Below, piece by piece: positions 11,287 to 22,185 of a stretch of DNA of 64,000 nt. The notes below the pieces were generated by a model. It searched no databases and was not told where the DNA came from. It saw nothing but the letters and a program-made list of their open reading frames with translations. The number at the start of each line of letters is the position of its first letter. Position 1 is the stretch's first letter. Made by a program: the position numbers and the translations under genes. The stretch lies in assembly GCA_035610835.1 (NCBI GenBank), contig CM069455.1:37789278-37853277 (forward strand). The letters run 5' to 3'. The DNA is from Ophiura sarsii (lineage: Eukaryota > Echinodermata > Ophiuroidea > Amphilepidida > Ophiuridae).

Positions 11287-13296
11287 ATGTACCAATGTTT
11301 CACCATCATGGATGAAATTTGTCTTTGCCAAATACATTATGATGATTTAAGGGCTATGAAACAGGAATCGCGAAGACTCGAAAGACGCTGGATTTCTTCA
11401 AAGCTTGAGATTGACAAACAAATTTTTAAGGAATACTGCAAAAAGTACAACCTAGCAATCAAACAGGCTAAGCAGAGCTACCATCAAAAACAGTTTGCGG
11501 ATTGTGACTCAAAACACCTCTTCCAAAAATTTAACAAATTATGTACTCCAAATGCTACTATGTCAAAAACTCTTCCTTCTGATACCTCTGATGATGTGCT
11601 TGCCAATCGCTTCTCTGAATTCTTTTGTGACAAGATTCAGGGCATCAAACAAACTCTTGTCAACACAACTAAATCGGATACTTCCTATTTTGATTTTGAC
11701 CAATGTGATTCCTCTTTTTCGGAGTTCTCCTTGATGTCTGAAGAATCGGTACGCGAGATTATCATGAAATCACCATCTTCAACATGTTCTCTTGACCCTA
11801 TTCCGACATGGCTACTGAAAAAATGTGTGGATGAACTTCTACCAATAATCACCAAAATCATCAACTGCTCTTTTTTGAATGGCAAATTTCCAGACGTTCT
11901 CAAGTCAGCTCTTATTACGCCACTGATAAAGAAACCAAATCTTGACCGTGAAACTCTGAAAAATTACCGCCCTGTTGCCAACTTATCTTTTCTTGGAAAA
12001 ACAATTGAGCGTGCATGTGCATCCCAAATTCAAGAATATCTTGTTAACAACAACCTTCGCGGAAAGATGCAGTCTGCTTATAGACCTTGCTTCAGCACGG
12101 AGACTGCCTTACTACGTGTGTACAACGATCTTTGTCTTGCTGTAGATAAAGGTGATGAAGCAGTCTTGATATTACTTGACTACTCAGCTGCTTTTGACAC
12201 TATAAATCACACTATTTTTCTTGACCGGCTCAATACAAGATATGGAATAACTTCCTCAGCTTTAAATTGGTTTGCTTCGTATTTTACAAATCGTTCCCAA
12301 TCCATTGTTATCAACGACTCGGTTTCAAATCCTCATATCCCACTGGAAGGAGTGCCGCAGGGATCCGTCATCGGTCCGTTATCATTTACGATGTACACAT
12401 CTCCACTAGAGGACATTATAGCATCGCATGGTTTTCCCAGAATGATATATGCCGACGACACCCAAGTTTATCTTATTTTGAAACCTAGTGAACGCGCCAC
12501 TCTCATTCCAAAATTGGAACAATGTATTGTTGACATCAAAGCGTGGTCCACAGCTAATCATTTGAAACTAAACGAAGACAAAACTGAAGTTCTTCACATC
12601 ACATCTAAGTTTAGAAAAAATTCTCCTCTTCCGTCTGTTGACATTAACAATGTTCCTATTCAACCTGTTATATCTGCCCGTAATCTTGGTGTTATTGTAG
12701 CTAATGATCTCAGCATGAATGTCTACATAAATAATAAATGCCGTTCAGCCTCTTTTGCTCTCTACAAAATTGGCCGCATCCGAAATTGTCTTGATGAAAA
12801 ATTGACTGAGACTTTAGTTCATGCATTCATCACTTGTCATCTTGATATGTGCAACAGCCTTTTATACGGACTTCCAGACTCCCATATTTCTAAGCTACAA
12901 CGTATTCAAAATTCTGCTGCAAGACTTGTCTCACGTACTCGCTTCTCAGAACATATCACTCCTGTGCTTCGTGATCTTCATTGGTTGCCTGTTAAGTTTC
13001 GCATCATGTACAAAATACTTCTCTTGACTTATAAATGTCTTCATGGACTTGCTCCAGAATATCTCACTGACTTGATTCAGGAATACAAGCCTGTTCGCAA
13101 CCTCCGCTCATCTTCAAAACAAAATCTTGTTCCACCATTGGTTAGTACAACTTCATATGGTCATCGTAGTTTTAGCCATGCATCTTGTGAACTCTGGAAC
13201 AAATTACCATTTCATATTAAGAACTCTCAGACTCTTAATCAATTCAAATCATCTCTGAAAACATATCTCTTTGAAATGGCATTTTGTAACATTTAA
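11287..13296 (+). CDS. Non-LTR retrotransposon reverse transcriptase (5'-truncated ORF2)
   Basis: An uninterrupted 669-residue frame. Residues 1-90 resemble the linker that follows the endonuclease domain, with repeated K/R and a QAKQSYHQKQF block. The reverse transcriptase domain follows: NYRPVANLSFLGKTIER near residue 226; catalytic motif A LLDYSAAFDTINH at about 297-309; GVPQGSVIGPLSF at about 355-367; and the catalytic YADD at about 387-390. The C-terminal part has LHWLPVKFRIMYK and LTYKCLHGLAPEYL, a signature common to L2/CR1-like elements of aquatic animals. The apurinic endonuclease domain is absent, so the copy is 5'-truncated and presumably cannot move on its own. The lack of stops or frameshifts suggests a recent insertion. 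The start given is the first in-frame methionine; the family's natural start lies upstream. Confidence 0.9.
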   Translation: MYQCFTIMDEICLCQIHYDDLRAMKQESRRLERRWISSKLEIDKQIFKEYCKKYNLAIKQAKQSYHQKQFADCDSKHLFQKFNKLCTPNATMSKTLPSDTSDDVLANRFSEFFCDKIQGIKQTLVNTTKSDTSYFDFDQCDSSFSEFSLMSEESVREIIMKSPSSTCSLDPIPTWLLKKCVDELLPIITKIINCSFLNGKFPDVLKSALITPLIKKPNLDRETLKNYRPVANLSFLGKTIERACASQIQEYLVNNNLRGKMQSAYRPCFSTETALLRVYNDLCLAVDKGDEAVLILLDYSAAFDTINHTIFLDRLNTRYGITSSALNWFASYFTNRSQSIVINDSVSNPHIPLEGVPQGSVIGPLSFTMYTSPLEDIIASHGFPRMIYADDTQVYLILKPSERATLIPKLEQCIVDIKAWSTANHLKLNEDKTEVLHITSKFRKNSPLPSVDINNVPIQPVISARNLGVIVANDLSMNVYINNKCRSASFALYKIGRIRNCLDEKLTETLVHAFITCHLDMCNSLLYGLPDSHISKLQRIQNSAARLVSRTRFSEHITPVLRDLHWLPVKFRIMYKILLLTYKCLHGLAPEYLTDLIQEYKPVRNLRSSSKQNLVPPLVSTTSYGHRSFSHASCELWNKLPFHIKNSQTLNQFKSSLKTYLFEMAFCNI

Positions 13297-13452
13297 TTTT
13301 ATTTTGTATCTTTAGTTTCCTGATATATTGTGTCTTTCATATGTTTTGCTCTGTTTTTGTTTTTTGTTTTGTTGTTTTCTTTTGTTATTTGTAAGCGCTA
13401 TGGGACTTCGGTGTAAAGCGCTATACAAGAGTCGTTGTATTATTATTATTGA
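13297..13452 (+). other. 3' untranslated region and tail of the retrotransposon
   Basis: After the stop codon an AT/GT-rich stretch leads to GTAAGCGCTATGGGAC, GTAAAGCGCTATAC and a TTATTATTATT tail. A GCGCTATA hairpin followed by a short microsatellite is a usual 3' end for L2/CR1-like elements, so the 3' end is probably complete. Confidence 0.7.
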
Positions 13453-13904
13453 ATGAGCATTTAACATCAACCGTTCAGTCTTTCTGAGCTACTAGATCAC
13501 ATTTCTGAGAAATACATGTTTTCAGTATTACGGGTTATATCCAAAATACACATAGGCAATTCCTTTTTTAATTTTCAATTTCAAAATGTACATCAAACAA
13601 TGAAATAACTACATGAAGCAAAATCCAAAGTTATTTAAAAAGGAAACAACATAAAATGTTGATGCCCATTGTTTGCTATTAAATAAAACCTGGTGTAAAA
13701 CCTCTTACAATAAGTACGCTCTTTAAAAAAAGGTATGGATAATCAACAAGAACAGATTTTTATGATAAAGTCTTTACACTGGTGACCAAAAAATTGCTCA
13801 AGATGTTGTGTATTGAAGTGAACACAGAGTTATTTTTCATGAAAATTCGAGACAAAGTTACATTCTCTCAATTTACATGTGTTTGTTTCACTTTTGGCAT
13901 TATA
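13453..13904. other. Unannotated AT-rich spacer
   Basis: No coding region or repeat was recognised. Confidence 0.4.
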
Positions 13905-14040
13905 CGAGGGTCATTCAATAAGTTCTACCACCTCCCTCATAACATTGCCAATATAAATGTCAGCCTCATGACATTTGTCATGATTATAGCTGACACATTT
14001 ATAGTAAATGATAATTGATATCTGTTTCACTTTTGTTTTT

Positions 14041-14322
14041 TAAACTCAAAGCCCACTTTTATGCCCACTTTGCCACAAAGGAAGCCAAACTCAATTGGTT
14101 AGTGACAACGGACCGCAATACACTTCAGAAACCTTCCGCAAACTCTCAACCGATTGGGACTTCGAACATATTGCAAGTAGTCCTGGACACAGCCAGGCAA
14201 ATGGCAAGGCAGAATCAGCAGTCAAGACAGCCAAAAGACTACTGACAAAGAGTAAGAAGGCAGGAACAGACTATTACATTGCCTTTCTTGACCATAGAAA
14301 TACTCCCAAACAAGGACTTTAA
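14041..14322 (+). pseudogene. Ty3/gypsy-type LTR retrotransposon integrase fragment
   Basis: The frame at 14095-14322 encodes a SDNGPQY block (second catalytic aspartate region of a DDE integrase core), then SSPGHSQANGKAES, which includes the catalytic glutamate, and an HRNTP block. This is the classic end of the Ty3/gypsy integrase core. The sequence just before it appears to continue in another frame, so a frameshift is likely. No protease, reverse transcriptase, RNase H or LTR is present nearby. It is an isolated, non-functional relic. Confidence 0.8.
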
Positions 14323-14680
14323 GGAGGGTGTGGACTCTCAGGTACAGCCTCCGTAAAACTGCCGTAACTTCTTCAATATTCATTTAATCTTTATAAACGT
14401 ACAGTTTTTTGCAGAAAAGGGTTCAATGAATCCAACCATGATAATGAAATTGACCATTTTGGAAAAAAATTATAAAAAACACGTTTTTTGACCCATTTTA
14501 GGTTTGGAAAAGATAACTCAAAATATTAATTGTTAAATGTTGTCATACCAGTTTTATGATAATCCTGATAACATTCCCCAGGAGCATTTTTTTTTAATTT
14601 TTAATATTTTATTATTGTTTGAGTTATAGCCCAAAAAGTGCCAAAAATTTGTTTTTTTCCCAAAAATGTGATTTTGCGAC
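14323..14680 (+). mobile_element. Partial TTAA-flanked MITE-like element
   Basis: Starting at TTAAGGAGGGTGTGGAC, this segment matches 44556-44752 and 46172-46260 over its length (for example AGGTACAGCCTCCG, CAATGAATCCAACCATG and TTTAGGTTTGGAAAAG). The right inverted terminus seen in the copy at 44556-46325 is missing. TTAA at the end suggests a piggyBac-like target site. This copy lacks the insertion that interrupts the other and so shows the empty site. Confidence 0.65.
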
Positions 14681-14682
14681 AA

Positions 14683-15062
14683 GATCATGCGACATTGGCG
14701 CTTCTCGGACACGTGCCATAGACATAAATGATTGCTTTAAACGATTTAAAGTTTAACATGTTTATTTATCGAAATGGCCAAAATATGAGGGTCTAATTTT
14801 CGCTAATAGGAACAAAATTCGGAGAAAAACTTTTTTTCTTGAATATCAAAAATATAATTTTAAACGAATTACGCTTTAGTGAGAAGAAAAAAAAGATTTG
14901 AATACAAGTTTTGCATACTTCTGTAAACCCCCCTCTCCGAACGGCGCGGGGTCTAACATGATCTAAATTGTATTTAAAAAGACATATTTGAAGCAAGAGT
15001 TCAACGTAAGCGGTGGTGGGGGTGGGGGGCATAGGGCATATGGGGAGGGGATAGGGCATGGG
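14683..15062 (+). repeat. Diverged partial copy of the 1.6-kb array unit
   Basis: About 370 bp, from TGCGACATTGGCGCTTC to the G-rich GGGCATGGGGGG, match the part of the array unit seen at about 22346-22727, with scattered substitutions. The piece lies outside the array and shows that this part of the unit is also a dispersed repeat. Confidence 0.75.
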
Positions 15063-15065
15063 GGG

Positions 15066-15475
15066 CTCTGCGAGAAGGCTCTGCGAGTGAAATCAACATA
15101 GATGGTGACTCAGGAAGCTTTGCTATCCTGCTTGATTATGCCTACACAGGGGACCTGAAGATCACACCAAAGACGGCTTGTAGTATTCTTGAAATGGCAT
15201 GCTATATGCAATTTACAGGCATACATCAACACTGGTGCAAGCTGATTCAATTCTGCGAATTTGGATCTTTGCCTTCTTTAATCAGCAACCTATCCGAGTG
15301 TCATGCTGGTTTGAAAGAAATAACCCAAGGTGCAGTTAAGTATTTGAGTGCAAACTTTCAAGAGTGGAAAATACTGAGGCCTTTCTGGAGTCAGCAAGCG
15401 AGGCTTTTGTGAAGCTGTTGCTGGAACGACAAGACCTTGCAATTGATGAGGATAAAGATGAGTTAGAGGTTTGTA
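15066..15475 (+). pseudogene. Kelch-like (BTB/BACK) gene fragment, frameshifted
   Basis: The frame from about 15074 encodes the end of a BTB domain: INIDGDSGSF, LLDYAYTGDLKI and ILEMACYMQF match the conserved core of KLHL adaptors of cullin-3 ubiquitin ligases. It runs into a BACK domain (KEITQGAVKYLSANFQE). One base is missing at about 15367, and the next frame continues ENTEAFLESASEAFVKLL and DEDKDELEV. It stops at GAG followed by GTTTGT near 15472, which could be a former splice donor. No Kelch repeats follow and no start codon precedes. The left edge directly abuts the G-rich repeat and has a short GGCTCTGCGAG duplication. The fragment is best read as a host exon captured inside the inverted-repeat segment, now broken. 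Confidence 0.7.
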
Positions 15476-15990
15476 ATCAGCAAATAACACATGTAGAAAC
15501 AATTAATGATTCACTAGCACTTAAAGGGAGGAAATATTGCAAAAATGTGTTTTTCATCTCAAATCCCAGGCTAAAAAATCAGACACCATATAATACCCAG
15601 GGTTTACTGCACCATGAGATAGAACTTGTGTGTGCGCTTAAAACCGTTGCTGGCCATGTTGTTCCGTGTGGTGTAGTAGGGTTAGGGTTAATGACAAGAG
15701 AAAAAGGGGGCAAATTGGCACAGTCGAGGACTAGGTGGGTATCTGACAGTCCTATCCTCACCTGGTCAATTTCTCAGGGCTTTCCCCTCTAGAGAATAAT
15801 TAAATTGCTTTTGACAGATTTGTGAAAACATTGAGAATGTAATGGGCCTTTATATGTGGAACACCTTGAAAGCTTCAAATACTTTATCAATGGTTTCTTG
15901 AAATCTCACATAATGCCTGTATAATCCTCAACACTATACTTACAGGTACTTGAAAGACTGGCTTACATATTATTATTAGCAAGGTTATCA
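15476..15990. other. Right part of the inverted-repeat segment, no gene seen
   Basis: An open frame continues to 15792 but loses similarity to the BACK domain. A short GTTAGGGTTAGGGTT-like match near 15678 is too brief to be telomeric. Confidence 0.4.
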
Positions 15991-16194
15991 GGTAGGCGGT
16001 AGAACTTATTGAATGACCCTCGTAGTAAAGTTATTCAAGATAATTAACTGTCAATAACGTGGTGAATAAGATCTATGGTGTGATACCATGGCTTATGGAG
16101 ACATGAATGTCAATGAAAATCTCTGTCAAACAAATCTCCAATATAATCCTCCAACATGATTAATAATAACATGGAAGTGATAATAATAATAAAT

Positions 16195-16920
16195 AAAGCA
16201 GTATTTATATATAGCGCCTAACATTAGAACCAGTCACTAGGCGCTTTACAATGGTAAGAAGGGTAAAAAACGATAAAAAGCATTATATACTATAGCAATA
16301 AACATAAAGCATATCACATGTCTTATTCCATAACGGTGACGTAGGCGCTGAAGCAGCATTTGGTGGTCGATGGTGTCAAAAGCAACAGAATAGTCTAATA
16401 AAATTAGAACTGCATCTTGGTGGTGGTCTACTGCTTGTAAGAGATCGTTGTAGACGCGAAGTAATGCCATTTTTGTATTATGAAATTTGCGGTATGCAGA
16501 CTGCTTTTCCGACACCAAGTTGTTTTGTTGAAGGTATTCATTGATCTGAGCAAACCCGACACGTTCAATGGTCTTGAAATTTAAGGTTAGATATGGGCCT
16601 GTAGTTTTTGAGCTCATTCTTGTCAAGACTTGCCTTCTTCAACAGTGGCATTACCCTGGCGGATTTCAGTGAAGATTGCATCCTTCCTGATGTTAAAGAC
16701 TAGTTTACAATTCGTGTAATAGACGGAAGAATAGCGTTGATGCATTTTTTTAGAAGACACGATGGAAATGGGTCCAAAGGCGATGACTTTGCAGGAGATT
16801 TCAAGATGACATTGCGAACCTGGTCCGCAGACACTCACTACACTACAATTGGTGAAAGTACTTGAACACACGTCATCAATATGAACAGATAGCGCAGACG
16901 AGGCGGTGTTGTCCATTTCA
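16195..16920 (-). pseudogene. Broken non-LTR reverse transcriptase fragment
   Basis: On the minus strand, two frames joined by a frameshift near 16580 encode SARVMPLLKKA and NYRPISNL, then KTIERVGFAQINEYL, ALLRVYNDLLQAVD and motif A LILLDYSVAFDTIDH. The order matches the element at 11287-13296, but identity is moderate, so it is a different and older copy. It ends soon after motif A and lacks YADD. The 3' end shows the AGCGCCTA/TAGGCGCT hairpin and a TTATTATTA tail in minus orientation (about 16180-16250), so the middle of the element is deleted. Confidence 0.8.
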
Positions 16921-17759
16921 CGAAGGATTTTGATCTTTTATCAAAGAATTCAGCAAATTCGTTTGATTAATGATTCATTCACTGTGTTGTGCCAAGACGT
17001 CATTTTCTGTACAAAAAGAGTGAAAAACAATATGTCAGTAAAAAGTAACAGCTTGGTTTTAGATCACTTGTTTGTGATTCTGGAAAACAAAAATAGGAAA
17101 TATATTTGTGCAGGTTAGAGTATGTCACATGATCTATATCATGTTAAATAAGCTTATTTCAAAATCAATTGACTGTGAGTTTACAGTAGCGTAAACGTAT
17201 CAGTACTTACACCTATCTCTGAATTAGACAGTTTCTTAAATATTTTCTATAGTAAAATGTGCTGAAATGTCACTAAATCGGCAGAAAACTTACAATAGTT
17301 GACAGAGAAGTGACGAAAAATTAGGGTAACTAGCACTTTAAGACTTCTTTGATCAGTGTGTATCGCTACCGTAAACGTTTAAGTATCATTTTAAGCCTAA
17401 CACTGTGAGAGGTGTCATTGAAATGTGAATTTAATTAACAGAGTAACAGCAGTTAATAAAAAGACCAAACAAGAGGGGAAAAAAGTGGGTCGGTCGGTCG
17501 GTCGATTATTTACCCTTTTCGGTTTTGCTGAACACAATTTGATTTTTTTTTTTAAATGGTGTTTTTGTTTTTGAATGGAGAGTTCAAAGCGAATGAACAT
17601 GATCAAACTTAATAGGGTATATATATTTAAGGGTATATCCCTAATGTAATTTCGCTCCAAAGTAAATAATAACCAATCGTCCACATGGATGTAAATTGAA
17701 TATCCCCTTCCCAATCCATAAAGTAAAAAAAATCCTCCTGGCTGGAGGGTGTGTGTGTG
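16921..17759. other. Unannotated AT-rich stretch
   Basis: No coding region is supported. A GGTCGGTCGGTCGG microsatellite lies near 17488. Confidence 0.4.
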
Positions 17760-17762
17760 GGT

Positions 17763-17801
<39 letters not shown>
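17760..17801. repeat. Poly-G tract, about 40 bases
   Basis: An almost uninterrupted G run. Its length may be unreliable in the assembly. Confidence 0.9.
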
Positions 17802-17814
17802 AGATGGGGAAATT

Positions 17815-18470
17815 CACCTAAATAAGGTCAAAGGTCACATATGAGTCATTAGAGGTGAATGTGGGTACACCACATGAGTCATCTCAAATCCCCTTACCCA
17901 AATATTATTATCAAAAAGTTTAGTTGAGATTAGTGAAGTTTGACTTTTCATGAGAGAGAGGGCCCTAAAGTTCTGACAAAATGGTCATGTAGATGATGTA
18001 GGGGTCATTACAGGTCAATCTGGGTACACCCTATGTATAATTTCAAGTCCCCTTACCCACAAGTCCCCTTACCCAAAGATTATTGTCACCAAGTTTGGCC
18101 AAGATTGACGTCTCACTTTACATGAGAGCGATAAAAGTAATAAGTGCAGTTTAAAGTGTTGACAAAATTAGGGTCAAATGTCATGTAGGGTCATTAGAGG
18201 TCAATCTGTGTACACCCCATGAACATCTCAAGTCCCCTTACCTAAAGATAATTGTTACTAAGTTTGGCTGGGATTGAAGTCTGACTTTACATCAGAGCCC
18301 AAAAACAGAAGCAATAAGTACAGATTAAAGCGTTGGCAAAATGGGGGTCAAAGGTCATGTATGGTCATTAGAGGTCAATCTGTCTAAACCCCATGAGCAT
18401 CTGAAGCCCCCTTTACCCAAAAATTATGGTTGAGATTGAAACATCACTTTTCATATGAGAGCACTAAACA
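17815..18470. repeat. Tandem repeat, unit about 160-190 bp, about four copies
   Basis: Each copy contains GTCATTAGAGGTCAATCTG, a GTACACCCCATGAG-like block, AAGTCCCCTTACCCAAAG and AAGTTTGGC followed by GATTGAAGT. The GTACACC anchor lies near 17866, 18024 and 18211, and a variant lies near 18385. Copies are diverged. Confidence 0.75.
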
Positions 18471-18693
18471 GGTCGAACCTATCCAAAAAAGGCTAACCAA
18501 AAGGGAACACCCCTACATACAGACACACAACTGGCATGACAATATCCAGGGGGATAAAAAGTCCCCCATAAGGTCCAAAAAAAATGGTGTAGTGGGTTTT
18601 TAACATTTTTGGGGGGTTTAGAGGAAGGCATAGTTTGCTATCTTTTCCAGTGGACGCAGATTTACATTTCTGATCATGAATCATAAATATTTC

Positions 18694-18870
18694 CGAGTTA
18701 CAGAGCGATACGATTCAGCCAGATAGTTTATTTTCACTATTTTTTCGCTCTTATTGAAACCATGGTTTTGAAGTAATTAGGAATCGTATCGCTCTGTAAT
18801 TAGGAATCGTATCGCTCTGTATTAGGAATCGTATCGCTCTGTATTTAGAAATCATATCGCTCTGTAACTG
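18694..18870. repeat. Short repeat GAATCGTATCGCTCTGTA with inverted copy
   Basis: Four direct copies of about 23-30 bp lie at 18778-18868, and one inverted copy (ACAGAGCGATACGATTC) lies at about 18700. The block can form a hairpin. Confidence 0.75.
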
Positions 18871-19784
18871 GAAACGACCGCATAATATGCATTTAAGATG
18901 ATTCTGTCACTTACTGTTTTGTTTTCCATCACTTCTTGAATTTAATCAATCAATCACTTAAGCCTACAAAGTGATTGACACAAATTACATGAATTGCAAC
19001 AAGGAAATCTGCTGGCAAACCAGTTCTTTGGTTTAGGTTAGGCTAGTTGAAATGAAATCAAGAATTCATCATGTTTCTTTACCTGAAAAAAATAGACAGG
19101 AGTTAAGAATAGGTCATTTGGTATAAAGAAGTGTCTCACTAGTTGCTGACCAATTAACTCTCCAACCCACTCACTTCTAATCCAAAGGTCAAAATGAGCA
19201 TTCACGGCGCGGAACACTGATATACCGATACACCATTGATATAATACCATCATGTACAATGTATAGCGAAGCGTCTAATTGCGGCATGAATTTAGACGCT
19301 TTCTGAGGGCGTTTTTCCTTTACATTTCAGGATTTTTAACACATTTTTTGTTATTGTAATTTTCATTTAAAAATGACGCTTGAAATAACGTTCAGGTGGA
19401 TGTCAATTGTCAACAGGTGGTTTCCATCTATAGATGGGGAATTTGGGCCCACTTTTGGGCCCAAATTTTGAATTTAGATGCTCACTGAGGGCATTTCTAA
19501 GCCCTTTGAATTAGGCTCACAAAACATTATATTTTCCTTTACATTCCAGGATATTTTGTTAACAAAGGTCATGAAGGGGTTACGTATGGTTCCAATTGGA
19601 CTTCAATTTTATAGCACCCAAGCGTGTGTCCGCTGGGAAACAAACCAAAAAAAAACCCGAACAGACTATTTTTACTTGACCTGAGATCTTGGTATGTGAC
19701 CGACCGTTGATGTTATTATAGAATATGAAGGTATAGCCTAACAAAGTCTGGTTCCAATTGGTCTTCAACTTTTCAAATGAGTCG
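18871..19784. other. Unannotated intergenic stretch
   Basis: GGTTCCAATTGGACTTCAA near 19587 recurs in part (GGTTCCAATTGGTCTTCAA) near 19750. No gene is supported. Confidence 0.4.
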
Positions 19785-20118
19785 GTAACCATGACTGTTC
19801 TTCATTTTTTCAAAGTACCCCTTTGCAAGGATTTTTCATCAATTTTACCCCCTTTTTTTCAACAACAAGGACAAAATTGGGGTAAAATATACCCCTTTTC
19901 GTTTTCAATGACACTTACGGTACATAAACCAGCTCTAGGTTATCACCTCCCTGCACAAACATGACCTTTTTTTTAGGATTTTGTAAAATACCCCTTTCTT
20001 ATAATTTCATAGAAACTAATTCATGAAATACCCCTTATTTTCATTAGTTCACAGTCCGCGTTGACAATCAAAAATATACCCCTTTTCTGTGATTTTTAGA
20101 ACAGTCATGGTTACCAAC
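19785..20118. mobile_element. Small MITE-like element
   Basis: GGTAACCATGACTGTTCT near 19785 and its reverse complement near 20099-20117 bound about 330 bp. The interior repeats AAAATACCCCTT-like words several times. No coding is present. Confidence 0.6.
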
Positions 20119-20734
20119 TTTTGTGTCGAGTTGAGGCACTGGGCTGTAAGCACATTATCCGAAGCATGATGATTAGGCCTAACATAAAATAAGAGCTGGG
20201 TTCCCATCTAGGCAATTATTAATTAGGCCAGCACTTCATTTAGCAATCTCTATAGGTTTCACAAGCAAACTTAGAAATGATCAGTAAAATTGTAATGATC
20301 ACATCTGTTGATGTGCATCAAAAGAATAGGCTGTAATAGGAGGTCTTCAATGAATTGAAAAACACCCCTATGCAATACATGTATAATGTAGACTGTACAT
20401 TTAAATAGCTTGTTCCAGTTAGGCAAAAAAGAAGGTTTGAAGTAGTCTTTGTTGTTGGCAGTTAGTACATGTAGTTGATATGAATCATGATGACTTATGA
20501 CTATATCGTGATTGATGCCAAGTGAATTGGGCCCTGTCTTGCTTTGTGGAGTATACAGATGGCTAGCTTGTCTAGTCAAGTAAACGCAGTCAGTCTTTTA
20601 ATATTTTGTCAACACTTTAACATGAATGCTAATATATGTCACGATTTAGGGCAAGTTAGTTTCGGCCTTTCCTGAACATGTTTTCCCGCACAACAACCGA
20701 TTCTCGCACAATAAAATACTTCACCAAAATAATA
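20119..20734. other. Unannotated stretch before the assembly gap
   Basis: I looked for upstream CLCA exons here and recognised none. The minus-strand open frame at 20271-20579 has no recognisable domain. Confidence 0.4.
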
Positions 20735-20834
20735 NNNNNNNNNNNNNNNNNNNNNNNNNNNNNNNNNNNNNNNNNNNNNNNNNNNNNNNNNNNNNNNNNN
20801 NNNNNNNNNNNNNNNNNNNNNNNNNNNNNNNNNN
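20735..20834. other. Assembly gap (100 N)
   Basis: Exactly 100 N. A round number usually marks a gap of unknown size. It lies at the left edge of the tandem array, so array copies may be missing. Confidence 0.98.
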
Positions 20835-22152
20835 TGAGGGTCTAAATTTCGCTAATAGGAACAAAATTTGGAGAAAACCTTTTTTTCTTAAATATCAAAA
20901 ATATAATTTTAAACGAATTACGCTCTAGTGAGAAGAAAAAAAGATTTGAATACAAGTTTTGCATACTTCCGTAAACTCCCCTCTCAGAACGGCGCGGGGT
21001 CTAACATGATCTAAATTGTATTTAAAAAGACATATTTGAAGCAAGAGTTGAACGTAAGCGGTGGGGGGGGGGCATAGGGTATATGGGGGGGGGGGTAGGG
21101 CATGGGGGGGGGGTAAATTGATTAAGCTGTGTCTACTGAATAGGTCAACCTCACAGAATGTCCTTGTAATTTCAATACTTCCATGCAAAATGTTTTACAA
21201 CAAGGGATTAGCATAGTGCCGTATGCCTTTTTGACGAGGATCATTAACCAAAATCTACTTTTCTACTGACATAGCCAATATGGCGCACAATGTCTTTCAC
21301 TGTTTTTTACCACTTTGAAGTCGTATATTTGATCAAAAATCATAACTACGCATTATGTAAAGTGCAAAAGATTAAGAAAATGAGGCAATAATAAAAAAAG
21401 TGTCTCCTTCATAAGGTTTCACACCACTAAATAACGTCTGGCCCTACCCCCTTTGAGGCAAAAGTCCAAAACCGGCCCGTTTCTATGCCGAAACGGGAGA
21501 CCTATTGTAAATTACAGTTTAAAATTAGGGTATTTACTGCAAGTTATGGCGAAATTAATATAGTGTGAATTTTGACAGACACATCAGCGTTCTTCAGGTC
21601 CAAAAAAATTGATGCAATGATGATCTTTTAATATTTTAACAGAGACATTTGTGTTCAGGTCATTTCCGGTATCTGACGCAATAATCTTAATCAACAATTG
21701 CGTGTGACCAGGAAAACTCAACTCGTACTTTTTGAAAAGGCTCTAGCTCAAAATTATGCCGGTTACACCCCATATATGAGTTGTTGAGTTAGTAGTCATG
21801 GCTTTCATCTTCAAGTTGAAACCAAATTTCAAGTTACCAGTTTCTTATAACGTCAAGTAATATCCATTTTAAAAGTGTGCATTTCACGTGTAACCCTATG
21901 GGAGATGTATTTAGTGGTGTGCAACCTATACAGAGGGTCAAGGCGCTTTGACCTTCACCCCTGCATTGCTGTCTAAACTGACTTGCCGGCAATAATAACT
22001 AGACTTCTAGTTAAAATTGGTTCTAACACATATTATTACGGCCCGTACACTTCGTTCTCTTAGTATACACATCTGTTTCATCATGAAAGATCCGTCCGTT
22101 TGGTTCAATAAGCTACAATCTGACTAATTAAAGTCATTATCTAGTTTTTTTA

Positions 22153-22185
<33 letters not shown>

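Larger units (their letters stand above)
13905..16023. mobile_element. Tc1/mariner-like inverted-repeat segment with captured sequences
   Basis: The left end reads TA followed by CGAGGGTCATTCAATAAG; the right end is its reverse complement followed by TA. About 25 bp are perfect and similarity continues imperfectly for about 60 bp. A TA duplication and such ends are characteristic of the Tc1/mariner superfamily. No mariner transposase frame is present in the 2.1 kb between them. The interior holds a Ty3/gypsy integrase fragment, a TTAA-flanked element start, a piece of the 1.6-kb array repeat and a Kelch-like gene fragment. It may be a non-autonomous element that gathered these pieces by capture or nested insertion. 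Confidence 0.65.

Noticed and set aside
15674..15692. Telomere-like GTTAGGGTTAGGGTT
   Set aside because: Only about two units and no array. Chance is sufficient.
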